From contig JACPVF010000018.1 in assembly GCA_016191845.1 (NCBI GenBank), forward strand, positions 1 to 64,000: a stretch of 64,000 bases of DNA, written 5' to 3'. Position 1 is the first letter of the stretch; each line of letters starts with the position of its first letter. The notes under the pieces were generated by a model that was not told the origin of the DNA, made no database searches, and saw only the letters and a program-made list of their open reading frames with translations. Made by a program: the position numbers and the translations under genes. The stretch comes from Chloroflexota bacterium. Its GTDB lineage: Bacteria; Chloroflexota; Anaerolineae; Anaerolineales; Villigracilaceae. Of the stretch, positions 1 to 7,719 are shown in pieces.

Positions 1-133
1 ACGCTAGTATTCGGTCTTCAAGACCTTGCAACTGTTCGGGCTCTCCTGACAAACGGACATGGCGATCCTGCTGCACGACGGTCTTGCTACGACCTACCTG
101 ACATCGATCTGCCATGTCCGCTTTTTATGATAC

Positions 134-251
134 TACCTGACCAGCGGGAGTCTGCGGCATTTTCAAGCATTTTCCTACTCCCAAACAGAATCTTGGTCTT
201 GGAGTTTTTTTCTACGCCCGCCCGCTGGTCAGGTAACGCAAGCCGTTGGGC
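134..251 (+). repeat. Right half of an attC-like site (left edge of cassette array)
   Basis: The block ends in GTTGGGC at 245-251, preceded by AACGCAAGCC, exactly like the right end of the complete sites downstream. A perfect 15-base inverted repeat (134-148 with 221-235) forms the body. No RYYYAAC left end could be found upstream, so the left arm is degenerate. The bases from 246 onward are the leading end of the first cassette. The first 245 bases hold no credible gene. Confidence 0.6.
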
Positions 252-345
252 GCTTGGTCTTTAGCATGTGGAAAAACATTTTGCAGGGAAAAGTGAATCC
301 AAAACAGAGACCCAATGTTCATACTTGGGTATTTTGGGAGTATCT

Positions 346-729
346 ATGAGTTTCACTTCTTCGACAGCTTTCTCATGTGTTTCGGTTGGTCTCATTCTTG
401 TTCTCCTCTTCGCCCTTTTTCGATACTTCAGTAGAGAAAAATACGCACAGAGTTTCTCCAGAATGCCAGATCCAGTGAAGGAGAGACTTGTCAAAACAGA
501 CAGGGTATTGATTCAAGTATTCAGAATCTTTTTATGGGTTTCTCCGCTTTACTTGCTAGTTGTTCCACTAGCGCTCTTCTTCGTCGATAAAGAAAATTTC
601 CTTGCAACGGCTATCTGCATGGCGCTCTTAGTTGTCACGATTTGGCAAGAATATTTATTTCGAAAATGGCTTATCAATTATCTGGAAACCAGGCAACTTT
701 TGAAATCAAGTCCTGAAAATGGGCTGTGA
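346..729 (+). CDS. Small membrane protein of unknown function (cassette 1)
   Basis: This 127-residue protein has three hydrophobic segments, at about residues 8-25, 62-80 and 86-104, with a basic Arg/Lys-rich stretch between the first two, so it is probably an inner-membrane protein. I do not recognise the family. An upstream GTG at 268 would add 26 residues. The ATG at 346 is preferred because GGGAG lies a few bases before it. It is the only gene between two attC-like sites and is visibly more AT-rich than the chromosomal genes from 8.8 kb onward, which fits a mobile cassette gene. Its function is open. Confidence 0.65.
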   Translation: MSFTSSTAFSCVSVGLILVLLFALFRYFSREKYAQSFSRMPDPVKERLVKTDRVLIQVFRIFLWVSPLYLLVVPLALFFVDKENFLATAICMALLVVTIWQEYLFRKWLINYLETRQLLKSSPENGL

Positions 730-796
730 TAGATGTACTCGTCGTAAAATGAGGAAGATGCCTTTGATCCGCAATCAAGTCTTCAATTCATTCAGC

Positions 797-984
797 GCCC
801 AACACCGCGTGCACCCCGTTTCGCTTCGCCCACGGGGCGAGCGGCCTGACCCTTCGACAAGCTCAGGGCAGGCAGTGTGGGATTTTGCTCGCTTCGAGTT
901 TTTCCTGCTCCCAAACATTGTCCACGCCCGCCCACACGCAGGTACCCCGCAGAGAGCATGCGGGGCTTACGCAAGCCGTTGGGT
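797..984 (+). repeat. attC-like recombination site A (188 bp)
   Basis: It starts with GCCCAAC (797-803) and ends with GTTGGGT (978-984). Inside, GCGT (807-810) can pair with ACGC (969-972), leaving short unpaired spacers on both sides as in classical attC. The body carries the CCTTCGACAAGCTCAGGG palindrome and a CCCCGCA/TGCGGGG hairpin. The bases flanking the left end, read as reverse complement (GTTGGGCGCT), equal the first bases of the cassette that begins at 245, so the site belongs to cassette 1. Confidence 0.8.
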
Positions 985-1002
985 GCCATCAAGTCAAATA
1001 AA

Positions 1003-1626
1003 ATGAAAATCAAACTACTCTCGCTATTCACCTTGTTCCTTTTCCTCTCAGGCTGTTCCTCAAACTCCTCACTGGAGCGTGCAGTCAACTTCGAAAAAGG
1101 GATTTCTAAGATTCCGGAAGGTTATTCCATATTCCTTGAATATGTAGGAAGGAGCGTTTGCTCAGATCAATGCAACTGTGCGCCGGAAGCACCTGCGCCG
1201 CTCTACGAATTCACTTCCTCTGATGAACTGTGGATCGAACGGGACTTGGGAGTCACATCCACCGGTGAACCGTGGATCGAAAAAGACTTAGAAGGGCTTC
1301 CGACTTTGTCTTCTCCAATAGTAGGATTTTTTGTCTTTAATGATTGGGGAGGTCGAATATATGTCGTGGATACATTGCCTTTTACGTTAGATCCTGGTGA
1401 TACCCCCATTGCTACTCTTTACAGTGTAGATACTGATGGAACGGCGGTGGTAGAGGTTTATGGCGAAACGTATTTCATCAAGCCAGGTCAGTCATGGACG
1501 GACAGTGGTGATACGAGGCGAGAACCACCCTTTGGCTGTCATATTTCATACACCACAAGTTTAACGAATTTCGGCTTATTCTCTCAAAAGCAAATTCGAT
1601 TTGGATATCCAGATCGACATCAATAA
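1003..1626 (+). CDS. Secreted lipoprotein of unknown function (cassette 2)
   Basis: This 207-residue protein has a lipoprotein signal: basic start, hydrophobic core, and lipobox L-S-G-C with Cys18 as the lipidation site. The mature part is soluble and has a Cys cluster (VCSDQCNC near residue 50). A short internal duplication follows, in which W-I-E-R/K-D-L occurs twice about 16 residues apart. The family is not recognised. The open frame extends upstream to 877 but that part lies inside the attC-like site, so the ATG at 1003, directly after the site, is chosen. It should be anchored on the outside of the membrane. The gene sits alone between sites A and B. Confidence 0.7.
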   Translation: MKIKLLSLFTLFLFLSGCSSNSSLERAVNFEKGISKIPEGYSIFLEYVGRSVCSDQCNCAPEAPAPLYEFTSSDELWIERDLGVTSTGEPWIEKDLEGLPTLSSPIVGFFVFNDWGGRIYVVDTLPFTLDPGDTPIATLYSVDTDGTAVVEVYGETYFIKPGQSWTDSGDTRREPPFGCHISYTTSLTNFGLFSQKQIRFGYPDRHQ

Positions 1627-1669
1627 ACTATGTCTTACTTTCGGAGTTCGTTGAGAATCATAAAGATGC

Positions 1670-1869
1670 ACCCAACAAAGCGTGCACCCCATTTCGCTTC
1701 GCTCACGGGGCGACCGTCCTGACCCTTCGACAAGCTCAGGGCAGGCAGTGTGGGACCTACGGCGAGAGTTTTCCTCGTTTCTAGTTTTTTCTGTCCCTAG
1801 GCAGAGTCCACGCCCGCCCACACGCAGGTACCCGCAGAGAGCATGCGGGGCTTACGCAAACTGTTGGAC
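1670..1869 (+). repeat. attC-like recombination site B (200 bp)
   Basis: Left end ACCCAAC (1670-1676), right end GTTGGAC (1863-1869), with the inner GCGT/ACGC pair and AAA spacer. The left flank GCACCCAAC is the reverse complement of GTTGGGTGC, the first nine bases of the cassette beginning at 978, and not of the following cassette (GTTGGACTGC). It carries the same internal palindromes as site A. Confidence 0.8.
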
Positions 1870-1891
1870 TGCAGGTTAGGAACATCATAGT

Positions 1892-2458
1892 ATGTCATCA
1901 ATAAAAGTTGAGACAAAAAAGAATCTCGAAAAGTTAATGGGCTTACCGCTCAGTTTATCGCGCCGTGCTGCAGATATGTTGGTTCTACATTTTGGCACAA
2001 TTCGAGAAGTTGAGAACAGAAAACACAAAGACAAAAAGGCTAGTGTTGGCGACTATGCTTTGCACATACAATGTCCCTGGCGGCTTGAAAACTCTGATAG
2101 TGTAATTACAGGAAGGGGAGATTTGTATTACTCAGCCGAAACGGGTGAGTATTTTGATATGGAGCAACTAGACGATAATTCGTTTCAGAAAAAGGGCAGA
2201 AGTATTCAAGATAAAAAGATGAGCGAAGTTTTACAAGGTACTGACCCTATAACTGGCTCTTATATGAATATCACAAATCTGCTAGTCGTTGAAAACATAG
2301 AATCTGATGATTTTGGCGGAGCAGTGATTTACCTTTCTGGAGATTATCGAATTAGAATGTTTCCAGCAAGTTCAAAAGGCGAACAGTGGAGATTATTTCA
2401 GCCTACAACAGATGAAAAGCATTTTGTTGTAGAAGGTTCAAAAAGTGAAATTGAGTAA
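1892..2458 (+). CDS. Conserved-looking soluble protein of unknown function (cassette 3)
   Basis: This 188-residue protein has no signal peptide and no membrane segment, so it is probably cytoplasmic. The central stretch ALHIQCPWRL, followed by GRGDLYY and later by RMFPASS and EQWRLFQP, gives the impression of a conserved beta-rich fold, but I cannot name the family. Composition is AT-rich relative to the core genome. The start at 1892 is the first ATG after site B. No strong ribosome-binding site is visible. It is flanked by attC-like sites B and C and has no co-transcribed partner. Confidence 0.7.
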   Translation: MSSIKVETKKNLEKLMGLPLSLSRRAADMLVLHFGTIREVENRKHKDKKASVGDYALHIQCPWRLENSDSVITGRGDLYYSAETGEYFDMEQLDDNSFQKKGRSIQDKKMSEVLQGTDPITGSYMNITNLLVVENIESDDFGGAVIYLSGDYRIRMFPASSKGEQWRLFQPTTDEKHFVVEGSKSEIE

Positions 2459-2484
2459 GGCAAACTTATCTTGCAAAATATGCA

Positions 2485-2619
2485 GCCCAACAAAGCGGTC
2501 GCCTACGGCGAGCATTGTCCATGCTTCGGGTTTTTCCTGCCCCCAAGCATTATCCACGCCCGCCCACACGCACGTATCCCACTCGCTCCGCTCGGGGACG
2601 ATGTCGCAAACCGTTGGCT
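2485..2619 (+). repeat. attC-like recombination site C (135 bp)
   Basis: Left end GCCCAAC (2485-2491), right end GTTGGCT (2613-2619). The left flank TGCAGCCCAAC is the reverse complement of the leading end of cassette 3 (GTTGGACTGCA) with one mismatch. The right half (CTCGGGGACGATGTCGCAAA) is of a different subtype from sites A, B and D and is shared with site E. Confidence 0.78.
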
Positions 2620-2651
2620 GGCTTAATCCATAAACAAGGAAGGGTTACGTA

Positions 2652-3674
2652 ATGAATAAAATTAAGATTATTGTTCAATTACTTTTTGTCATTCTTTTTT
2701 CAAGTTGTTCAAATTTGCCTATATTGCCATTTTCATCCGCAACGCCCACCCTTACTTTGACACCGTCAGTAACACCGACTAAAACACCTACACCTACTAT
2801 TACACCTCGCCCTACAATGACAATTGAAGCGTATTCAGATTTATTTCCTTTAGGTAACGCCTATTTGCCATTATCAGACGAACAGATAAAAGAGGTTCGA
2901 GAATGTGATGTTGAAAACCTGGCAGCAGAAAGGTATCCTGAAAAAGAAACTTCTGAAGAATTAATTTACTTGTTTGCTCCTGAAAACTCATGCGACTGGG
3001 CAAGTTTGGCGTTTGCATATGCTGAGCGCTTGAAAGATGACGAAAAAATGCCAGATATTGCTAAAAATGCTTTTGGTAAAGCCATATCAGATAATATAGG
3101 CTTTGCACTTTCAACTCCGCTGTTTTATAGATACTACTACGACAACTTTACTATCGTTGAGACTCCAGACATTCTTAAGCAAAATATTACAAAAGTTCAT
3201 ATTGAGTACAAATGGGGAGGAATGGGAGATCAAATTGAATACACTATTGACATTAACCAAGCAGATACTGATCCAACTGTAACTTTAAAGAACTTAACGC
3301 CTATCACACTAAAAGAAAATACAAAGGCAAAAGTCAATATCGAAACGGTACAGGCACTTGGAAACTCGTTGATTAATTTAATCCCAATCAATTCTCAATT
3401 CCCTCTTACAGTTTGTTATGATAACTACCCTGACTGGGCGGCAACACTTACCCTAGCAGATGGTTCAAAGATTGAATTGAACACAAATGAATCGAATATG
3501 ATTTATATCGGAGGACCCTGGCAGGTAAACATTGATGGTCAAAATTACATTCAATTCTCGCTTGAATTTATTAAAACGATTGACACGTTAATCCAAGAAA
3601 TTGGATTACCCTATGGTCAACCGATGGCTATGACTTGTAGTGGAAGTGATGTGTTTGAGCAGGCGTATCCGTAG
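2652..3674 (+). CDS. Large secreted lipoprotein with Thr/Pro linker (cassette 4)
   Basis: This 340-residue lipoprotein has a signal peptide ending in F-S-S-C with Cys19 lipidated, followed by a Thr/Pro-rich linker (about residues 29-56) and a globular C-terminal region with two widely spaced Cys. Linkers of this type are common in Chloroflexota surface lipoproteins. No catalytic motif is recognised. AAGGAAGGG stands about ten bases before the ATG at 2652, which supports the start. The gene is strikingly AT-rich compared with the chromosome from 8.8 kb on, in line with acquisition as a cassette between sites C and D. Confidence 0.75.
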   Translation: MNKIKIIVQLLFVILFSSCSNLPILPFSSATPTLTLTPSVTPTKTPTPTITPRPTMTIEAYSDLFPLGNAYLPLSDEQIKEVRECDVENLAAERYPEKETSEELIYLFAPENSCDWASLAFAYAERLKDDEKMPDIAKNAFGKAISDNIGFALSTPLFYRYYYDNFTIVETPDILKQNITKVHIEYKWGGMGDQIEYTIDINQADTDPTVTLKNLTPITLKENTKAKVNIETVQALGNSLINLIPINSQFPLTVCYDNYPDWAATLTLADGSKIELNTNESNMIYIGGPWQVNIDGQNYIQFSLEFIKTIDTLIQEIGLPYGQPMAMTCSGSDVFEQAYP

Positions 3675-3684
3675 CAAAACAGCC

Positions 3685-3860
3685 AGCCAACAAAGCGTGC
3701 ACCCCGTTTCGCTTCGCTCACGGGACCCTTCGACAAGCTCGGGGCAGGCAGTGTTGGATTTTGCTCGCTTCGAGCTTTTCCTGCTCCCAAGGAGAGTCCA
3801 CACCCACCCACACGCGGGTACCCCGCAGAGAACATGCGGAGCTTACGCAAACCGTTGGCT
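3685..3860 (+). repeat. attC-like recombination site D (176 bp)
   Basis: Left end AGCCAAC (3685-3691), right end GTTGGCT (3854-3860). The left flank CAGCCAGCCAAC is complementary to the first eleven bases of cassette 4 (GTTGGCTGGCT, from 2613). The inner GCGT/ACGC pair, CCTTCGACAAGCTCGGGG palindrome and CCCCGCA hairpin are all present. Confidence 0.8.
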
Positions 3861-3911
3861 GGCTTCTTGCAAAGTCAATGTTATGAGATAATGCTGAAAA
3901 AGGAGTCTTTT

Positions 3912-4397
3912 ATGGGTAATTTTCTTGAGTCTCAAACCAATCAGGGATCAGTCCTTCGAGTTGCCGCAAATGAAGATCAGTTTGGCGAGCATCGCGGACT
4001 GGGCGTGAGTGAAATCACTTTCAAAGTGACGTCTAAGGATGGTAAGGATGTCTTTATTATCGAGAACACCTTTCACCAGAAGGGTGGCCCAGCGAAACAT
4101 TTGCATTACGACCAAGAGGAGTGGTTTTATGCTGTCGAAGGCGAGTTCCACTTGGAAGTGGGTAAAGAAACGTTCAGGTTAACCCCTGGCAATTCGGTCC
4201 TTGCTCCCCGCAAAGTTCCTCATGTTTGGGCATATACAGGCAACACACGCGGCAGAATCCTAATCGTCTTCATGCCAGCAGGAAAAATGGAAGCTTTCTT
4301 TCGAGAGGTCACAAAAGCCAATGCCATGCCTCCTCAAGACCCCGAATTGTGGCGCTTGCATGGCATGGAGTTACTTGGACCTCCCTTAAAGGTTTAG
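3912..4397 (+). CDS. Cupin-domain protein (cassette 5)
   Basis: This 161-residue single-domain cupin carries motif 1 at about residues 55-75 (G-G-P-A-K-H-L-H-Y-D-x3-E-x6-G), with the two His and the Glu that normally bind a metal. Motif 2 follows around residues 95-110 (P-R-K-V-P-H-V-W). It is probably a cytoplasmic metal-binding protein of the quercetinase-like/sugar-binding kind. The substrate cannot be told. AAGGAG precedes the ATG at 3912 by eight bases, so this start is preferred to in-frame ATGs at 3834 (inside site D) and 3891. It lies alone between sites D and E. Confidence 0.85.
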   Translation: MGNFLESQTNQGSVLRVAANEDQFGEHRGLGVSEITFKVTSKDGKDVFIIENTFHQKGGPAKHLHYDQEEWFYAVEGEFHLEVGKETFRLTPGNSVLAPRKVPHVWAYTGNTRGRILIVFMPAGKMEAFFREVTKANAMPPQDPELWRLHGMELLGPPLKV

Positions 4398-4483
4398 CCA
4401 GTATCATTGGGTAGGTAAGTTATTGGTTCTTGCAAGAGGTTAAAGTCCGCAAAAAATTTGTCAGGCTTGCGTTCCGAATAGCC

Positions 4484-4544
4484 AGCCAACAAAGCGTGCA
4501 CCCTGTTTCGCTCCGCTCGGGGCCGATGTCGCAAACCGTTGGGC
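4484..4544 (+). repeat. attC-like recombination site E (61 bp)
   Basis: This is the most compact site: AGCCAAC (4484-4490) to GTTGGGC (4538-4544). Its length and layout match classical short attC sites. The left flank TAGCCAGCCAAC is complementary to the first eleven bases of cassette 5 (GTTGGCTGGCT at 3854). It lacks the long palindromic insert present in sites A, B and D. Confidence 0.85.
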
Positions 4545-4599
4545 GGTTTATCCGTTGAAAATATATTTATTAAAAACCATGAAACGAATGGAATAGATA

Positions 4600-5331
4600 A
4601 TGAAAGATTTTGACCCTGCTAAAAGTTTTGGTTCAGATGTAGCCGCACACTATGACGATTACAAACGTGGCGATGAAGAATCTGCGGCTTCTTTTCTTGC
4701 AGAATTTGCAAAAGAAGGTACAGCGCTCGAATTTGCAATTGGTACAGGACGTATTGCGCTTCCGTTAGCAGCAAAAGGTGTCAAAGTTGATGGCATCGAA
4801 TTATCACCTCACATGGTTGAGCAACTTCACGCCAAACCCGATGGCAAAAATATCAATGTAACTATTGGGGATATGAGTAATGCCACAACCGATCGACTTT
4901 ACTCACTCGTATATCTGGTTTTCAACACAATCTTTAATCTCCTCACCGCGGATGATCAGATTCGTTGCTTTGAAAACGCTGCACGCCATCTTTCACCCAA
5001 TGGATATTTCATAGTTGAAACAGCCATGCCACATGCTTGGATTTCTCCAGATAAACCCGATTACGTTCACGCCGAGCATGTAGGCAAAGAGACAGTCGGC
5101 CTTGATGTTGCCCGTTATGATCCAGTAACACAGTTACTTGAAGAAAACCATATTGAATTCACCGCACAGGGTATAACTATGTCGCCAATCGTGTGTCGCT
5201 TAATTACCCCTGGTGAGATGGATTTAATGGCACGAATTGCAGGAATGCGGCTCATACAAAGATTTGCTAATTGGCAACGAAGTACATTTGATATAAATAG
5301 CAAAGCGCATATATCAATTTATGGTTTTTGA
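4600..5331 (+). CDS. Class I SAM-dependent methyltransferase (cassette 6)
   Basis: This 243-residue soluble protein has the Rossmann-type SAM-binding motif I (LEFAIGTGRIALPLA, about residues 43-57). An acidic residue at the end of strand 2 (VDGIELS) and a GDM motif near residue 91 follow, all typical of class I methyltransferases. The acceptor substrate is unknown. ATG at 4600 starts the protein. No good ribosome-binding site is seen upstream, only an A-rich stretch. It is a solitary cassette gene between sites E and F. Methyltransferases are common cassette cargo, though this one shows no resistance signature. Confidence 0.85.
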   Translation: MKDFDPAKSFGSDVAAHYDDYKRGDEESAASFLAEFAKEGTALEFAIGTGRIALPLAAKGVKVDGIELSPHMVEQLHAKPDGKNINVTIGDMSNATTDRLYSLVYLVFNTIFNLLTADDQIRCFENAARHLSPNGYFIVETAMPHAWISPDKPDYVHAEHVGKETVGLDVARYDPVTQLLEENHIEFTAQGITMSPIVCRLITPGEMDLMARIAGMRLIQRFANWQRSTFDINSKAHISIYGF

Positions 5332-5339
5332 AAAACACC

Positions 5340-5432
5340 GCCCGACAAAACATGCACCCTGTTTCGCTTTGCTCGCCCACACGCAGGTATCTCACTCGCT
5401 CCACTCGGAGATGATGCCACAAGCCATTAGGC
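5340..5432 (+). repeat. attC-like recombination site F (93 bp, slightly degenerate)
   Basis: Left end GCCCGAC (5340-5346) and right end ATTAGGC (5426-5432) each deviate by one base from RYYYAAC and GTTRRRY. The left flank CACCGCCCGAC is complementary to the leading end of cassette 6 (GTTGGGCGGT at 4538) except for one base. Confidence 0.65.
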
Positions 5433-5453
5433 CACTGATAAGAGGTCTCGAAT

Positions 5454-6152
5454 ATGAAAACAGTAAATGCAATTCAGGGATCAGGCTTCCGCTCGAAGGA
5501 TCGAACCCTGGGAATGATAGGAGCATGGACTACATTCATTGTGAATGAGGCATATGCTGTCACCTCAGGTTTAGCCTTCCTTTCCGCCAAGGATTCCTCG
5601 GCGCCAATCAGCGATCCATATCTTTCCATCATGTCTGCGCTTGTTGTCCTCATGGCGCCTTTCCTCGTTCTCACCATGGTTGCCGTTCATGCCTATGCAG
5701 CACCCGAGCGCAAGTCCTACAGTCTGGCTGCTCTTGCATTTATGATCCTTCTTGCAGGCATCACGTCCGTTGTCAATTTCGCCCTGTTCAGCGTTGCCCG
5801 TCAGCCTACCCCCATCGCGTCAATATGGGTCGCGTCCTTCGTTCCTTCCAGTTGGCCACCATTGCCGCAAGCTTTGGACTTTTTTGCCTGGGACTGGTTC
5901 TTCGCGCTTTCCATGCTGTTTGCAGCTCCTGTATTTCAGGGGAAGAGTGGGCTGGAGAACGCGGTGCGCATGTTAATGGTCCTGACCGCCATCCTTTGCC
6001 TTCTGGGGCTTGTATGGCTTCCCGTTTCACCTGCGCAAGCCAATACCATTGGCATCATCGGCTGGGGAGTAGTTGGACCTATCGTATGTCTGCTCCTGGC
6101 CAATCTCTTTACTCGCATCAAGCCCGAGTCCGATCTGTCTCCAGCGGCCTAA
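5454..6152 (+). CDS. Polytopic membrane protein of unknown function (cassette 7)
   Basis: This 232-residue protein has about six hydrophobic segments (roughly residues 20-42, 58-82, 90-112, 140-160, 168-190 and 200-222), so it is an integral inner-membrane protein. No transporter or enzyme motif is recognised. The ATG at 5454 is preceded by an AGAGG element. The stop codon TAA lies inside the left GCCTAAC of site G, an arrangement often seen in integron cassettes, where coding sequence runs up to the recombination site. Function unknown. Confidence 0.72.
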   Translation: MKTVNAIQGSGFRSKDRTLGMIGAWTTFIVNEAYAVTSGLAFLSAKDSSAPISDPYLSIMSALVVLMAPFLVLTMVAVHAYAAPERKSYSLAALAFMILLAGITSVVNFALFSVARQPTPIASIWVASFVPSSWPPLPQALDFFAWDWFFALSMLFAAPVFQGKSGLENAVRMLMVLTAILCLLGLVWLPVSPAQANTIGIIGWGVVGPIVCLLLANLFTRIKPESDLSPAA

Positions 6153-6371
6153 CAAAGCATACACCCGACAAAGGCGAGCGGCCTGACTCTTCGACAAGCT
6201 CAGGACAGGCAGTGTGGGACTGCCGCCTTCGGCAGCGTGCGGCGCCTACGGCGAGTATTTCGCGAAGCGTGAATTTGGGTTTATCTTGCTCCCGAACAGA
6301 GTCCGTGCTCGCCTGGATGTCGCGACTGCAGGGAGTGTCGAAATACGCACAGGTAACGTTCGCCGGTCAGC
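6147..6371 (+). repeat. attC-like site G (decayed right end)
   Basis: The left end GCCTAAC (6147-6153) is canonical. Its flank CAGCGGCCTAAC is complementary to the leading end of cassette 7 (ATTAGGCCACTG at 5426) at ten of twelve bases. The right end aligns with the other sites through CAGGTAACG (6350-6358), but the terminal heptamer is GGTCAGC (6365-6371) instead of GTTRRRY, so it is probably no longer a good substrate. Confidence 0.55.
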
Positions 6372-6418
6372 GCTTCTACGAAAAGCAGTTCATCTCTTAA
6401 ATTACAAAGGAAAATTCC

Positions 6419-6694
6419 ATGTCAGATAAAGCAGAGACACATTCCATAATGTTGCGCATGCGTCGTATCATATACGAAGATGCCTATGTTGCGGTGCCAG
6501 TTACAAATGCGCTCATGAAGAAAAAAGGAGACGGCACTTTTGGGCTGGACGTTGACGCTCTTGTTGCTGAAGCCCTACGAATTAGTGACGATCAGCAAGT
6601 CGAGTGGCAAGTGGAATCTTCACAAAAAGAACCGCATCCTACACAAAAGCCGAAACCAGAAGACCGCAAAGTCTTTGACGCGTTTTATTGCTAG
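6419..6694 (+). CDS. Small hypothetical protein (cassette 8 remnant)
   Basis: This 91-residue, hydrophilic protein is rich in Lys, Pro and Glu at its C-terminus. AAAGG stands before the ATG at 6419, a plausible ribosome-binding site. No domain is recognised. It follows the decayed site G. The roughly 300 bases after it (6695-6995) are AT-rich and contain only the right half of another attC-like site, so this cassette seems to be degenerating. The gene could be expressed or a leftover frame. Confidence 0.5.
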   Translation: MSDKAETHSIMLRMRRIIYEDAYVAVPVTNALMKKKGDGTFGLDVDALVAEALRISDDQQVEWQVESSQKEPHPTQKPKPEDRKVFDAFYC

Positions 6695-6917
6695 TCTTAG
6701 TTTCAAAAGTTCTAACTTTTTGCATAAATCAATGGTTTATGTGAAGAAATGGACGCATAAGAGGCGCGAAATTAAATGCAAAATCGCGGCTTTAGTGCTT
6801 AGGTTACAGATGAGCTAAAATATTTTGTTGATTAATATTTGTCGCGTCAATTTTTTGAGGATTGCCAAAAAATTAAGTTGTATGTGCAAATCTGGCGTGT
6901 TGACGGCAGTATCATGT

Positions 6918-6957
6918 TACCCCGCAGAGAGAGCAGGGCTTACGTCAATCGTTGGGC
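6918..6957 (+). repeat. Right half of an attC-like site (H)
   Basis: CCCCGCAGAGAG, then CAGGGCTTACG and the terminal GTTGGGC (6951-6957), match the right end of sites A, B and D. No complementary RYYYAAC left end was found in 6695-6917. That stretch is AT-rich and otherwise featureless. This is the last recognisable recombination half-site of the array. Confidence 0.55.
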
Positions 6958-6995
6958 AACCGCTATATAAATCTTAAAAGTAAGGAGCATACAAA

Positions 6996-7547
6996 ATGAG
7001 AAAAGTTGTCTTTGCCATCAATATCACCATTGACGGCTGCTGCGGACATGAATCGGTAATCGCCGACGACGAGCTGCACGAGTACTTTACCGGGCTCCTG
7101 CAGGATTCGGACATTGAAATTTTCGGGCGCAACACTTATCATCTGATGTATCCGTACTGGCACGATGTCGCAGTGAATCAATCGGAATCAAAAGCGACCA
7201 ACGAATTTGCCCGCGCGTTCGATTCGATTCCCAAGATCGTCTTTTCAACAACGTTGGAGAGCGTGGAATGGAATAACACAACGTTTCTTCGCTCAAACCT
7301 TCAAGAAGAGGTCGTGAAACTAAAACAACAGCCGGGCAAGAATATTTCCATTGGCGGATTGAACATTGCATCACAACTTGCTCAGTCTGGCCTGATCGAC
7401 GAGTACCATTTTCTCATTCAGCCGATCGTTGCAGGAAAAGGTCCCCGCTTGTTCGAATTGGGCAAGAATTTCACATTGGAGCTTATCGGATCAAAAACGT
7501 TTCGCTCAGGCGTTGTAGGGTTGCACTACAAAAACATTCATAAATGA
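6996..7547 (+). CDS. Dihydrofolate reductase / RibD C-terminal family protein
   Basis: This 183-residue protein has the RibD_C/DHFR-like fold: N-terminal strand VVFAINITIDG, IFGRNTYHLM around residue 47, the late nucleotide-binding segment ISIGGLNIASQL near 116, and the IQPIVAGKGPRLF strand near 142. Proteins of this family are NADPH-dependent reductases, usually of unknown substrate, and occur widely as stand-alone genes. AAGGAG precedes the ATG at 6996. It follows the half-site at 6957 and may be cassette cargo that has lost its own attC, since no partner site complementary to GTTGGGCAACC appears downstream. Confidence 0.85.
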   Translation: MRKVVFAINITIDGCCGHESVIADDELHEYFTGLLQDSDIEIFGRNTYHLMYPYWHDVAVNQSESKATNEFARAFDSIPKIVFSTTLESVEWNNTTFLRSNLQEEVVKLKQQPGKNISIGGLNIASQLAQSGLIDEYHFLIQPIVAGKGPRLFELGKNFTLELIGSKTFRSGVVGLHYKNIHK

Positions 7548-7719
7548 TGACATCAGCTTATTATTCGCAAGGAAGTTGTCACAGCGCGAGCTATCAGTAA
7601 GACCTTGCATCTTTTTAACAGTCAGCGTTCTGGAAAATTCGTAGTTGCTCAACGTCTGCCCGTTAAAAACAAGGGTCTAAAGATCGATCATCGACTTTTC
7701 AGGATCAAAGGAGAAAGAG

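Noticed and set aside
1-245. Integrase or attI in the left end
   Set aside because: No tyrosine-recombinase motif in any frame and too little sequence. Only the right half of a site can be supported.
719-1006. Open frames through the attC-like sites (also 1682-1879, 3640-3891, 6214-6429)
   Set aside because: They translate the palindromic recombination sites and yield the recurrent spurious peptide STSSGQA. No start signal, and they overlap well-supported site structure.
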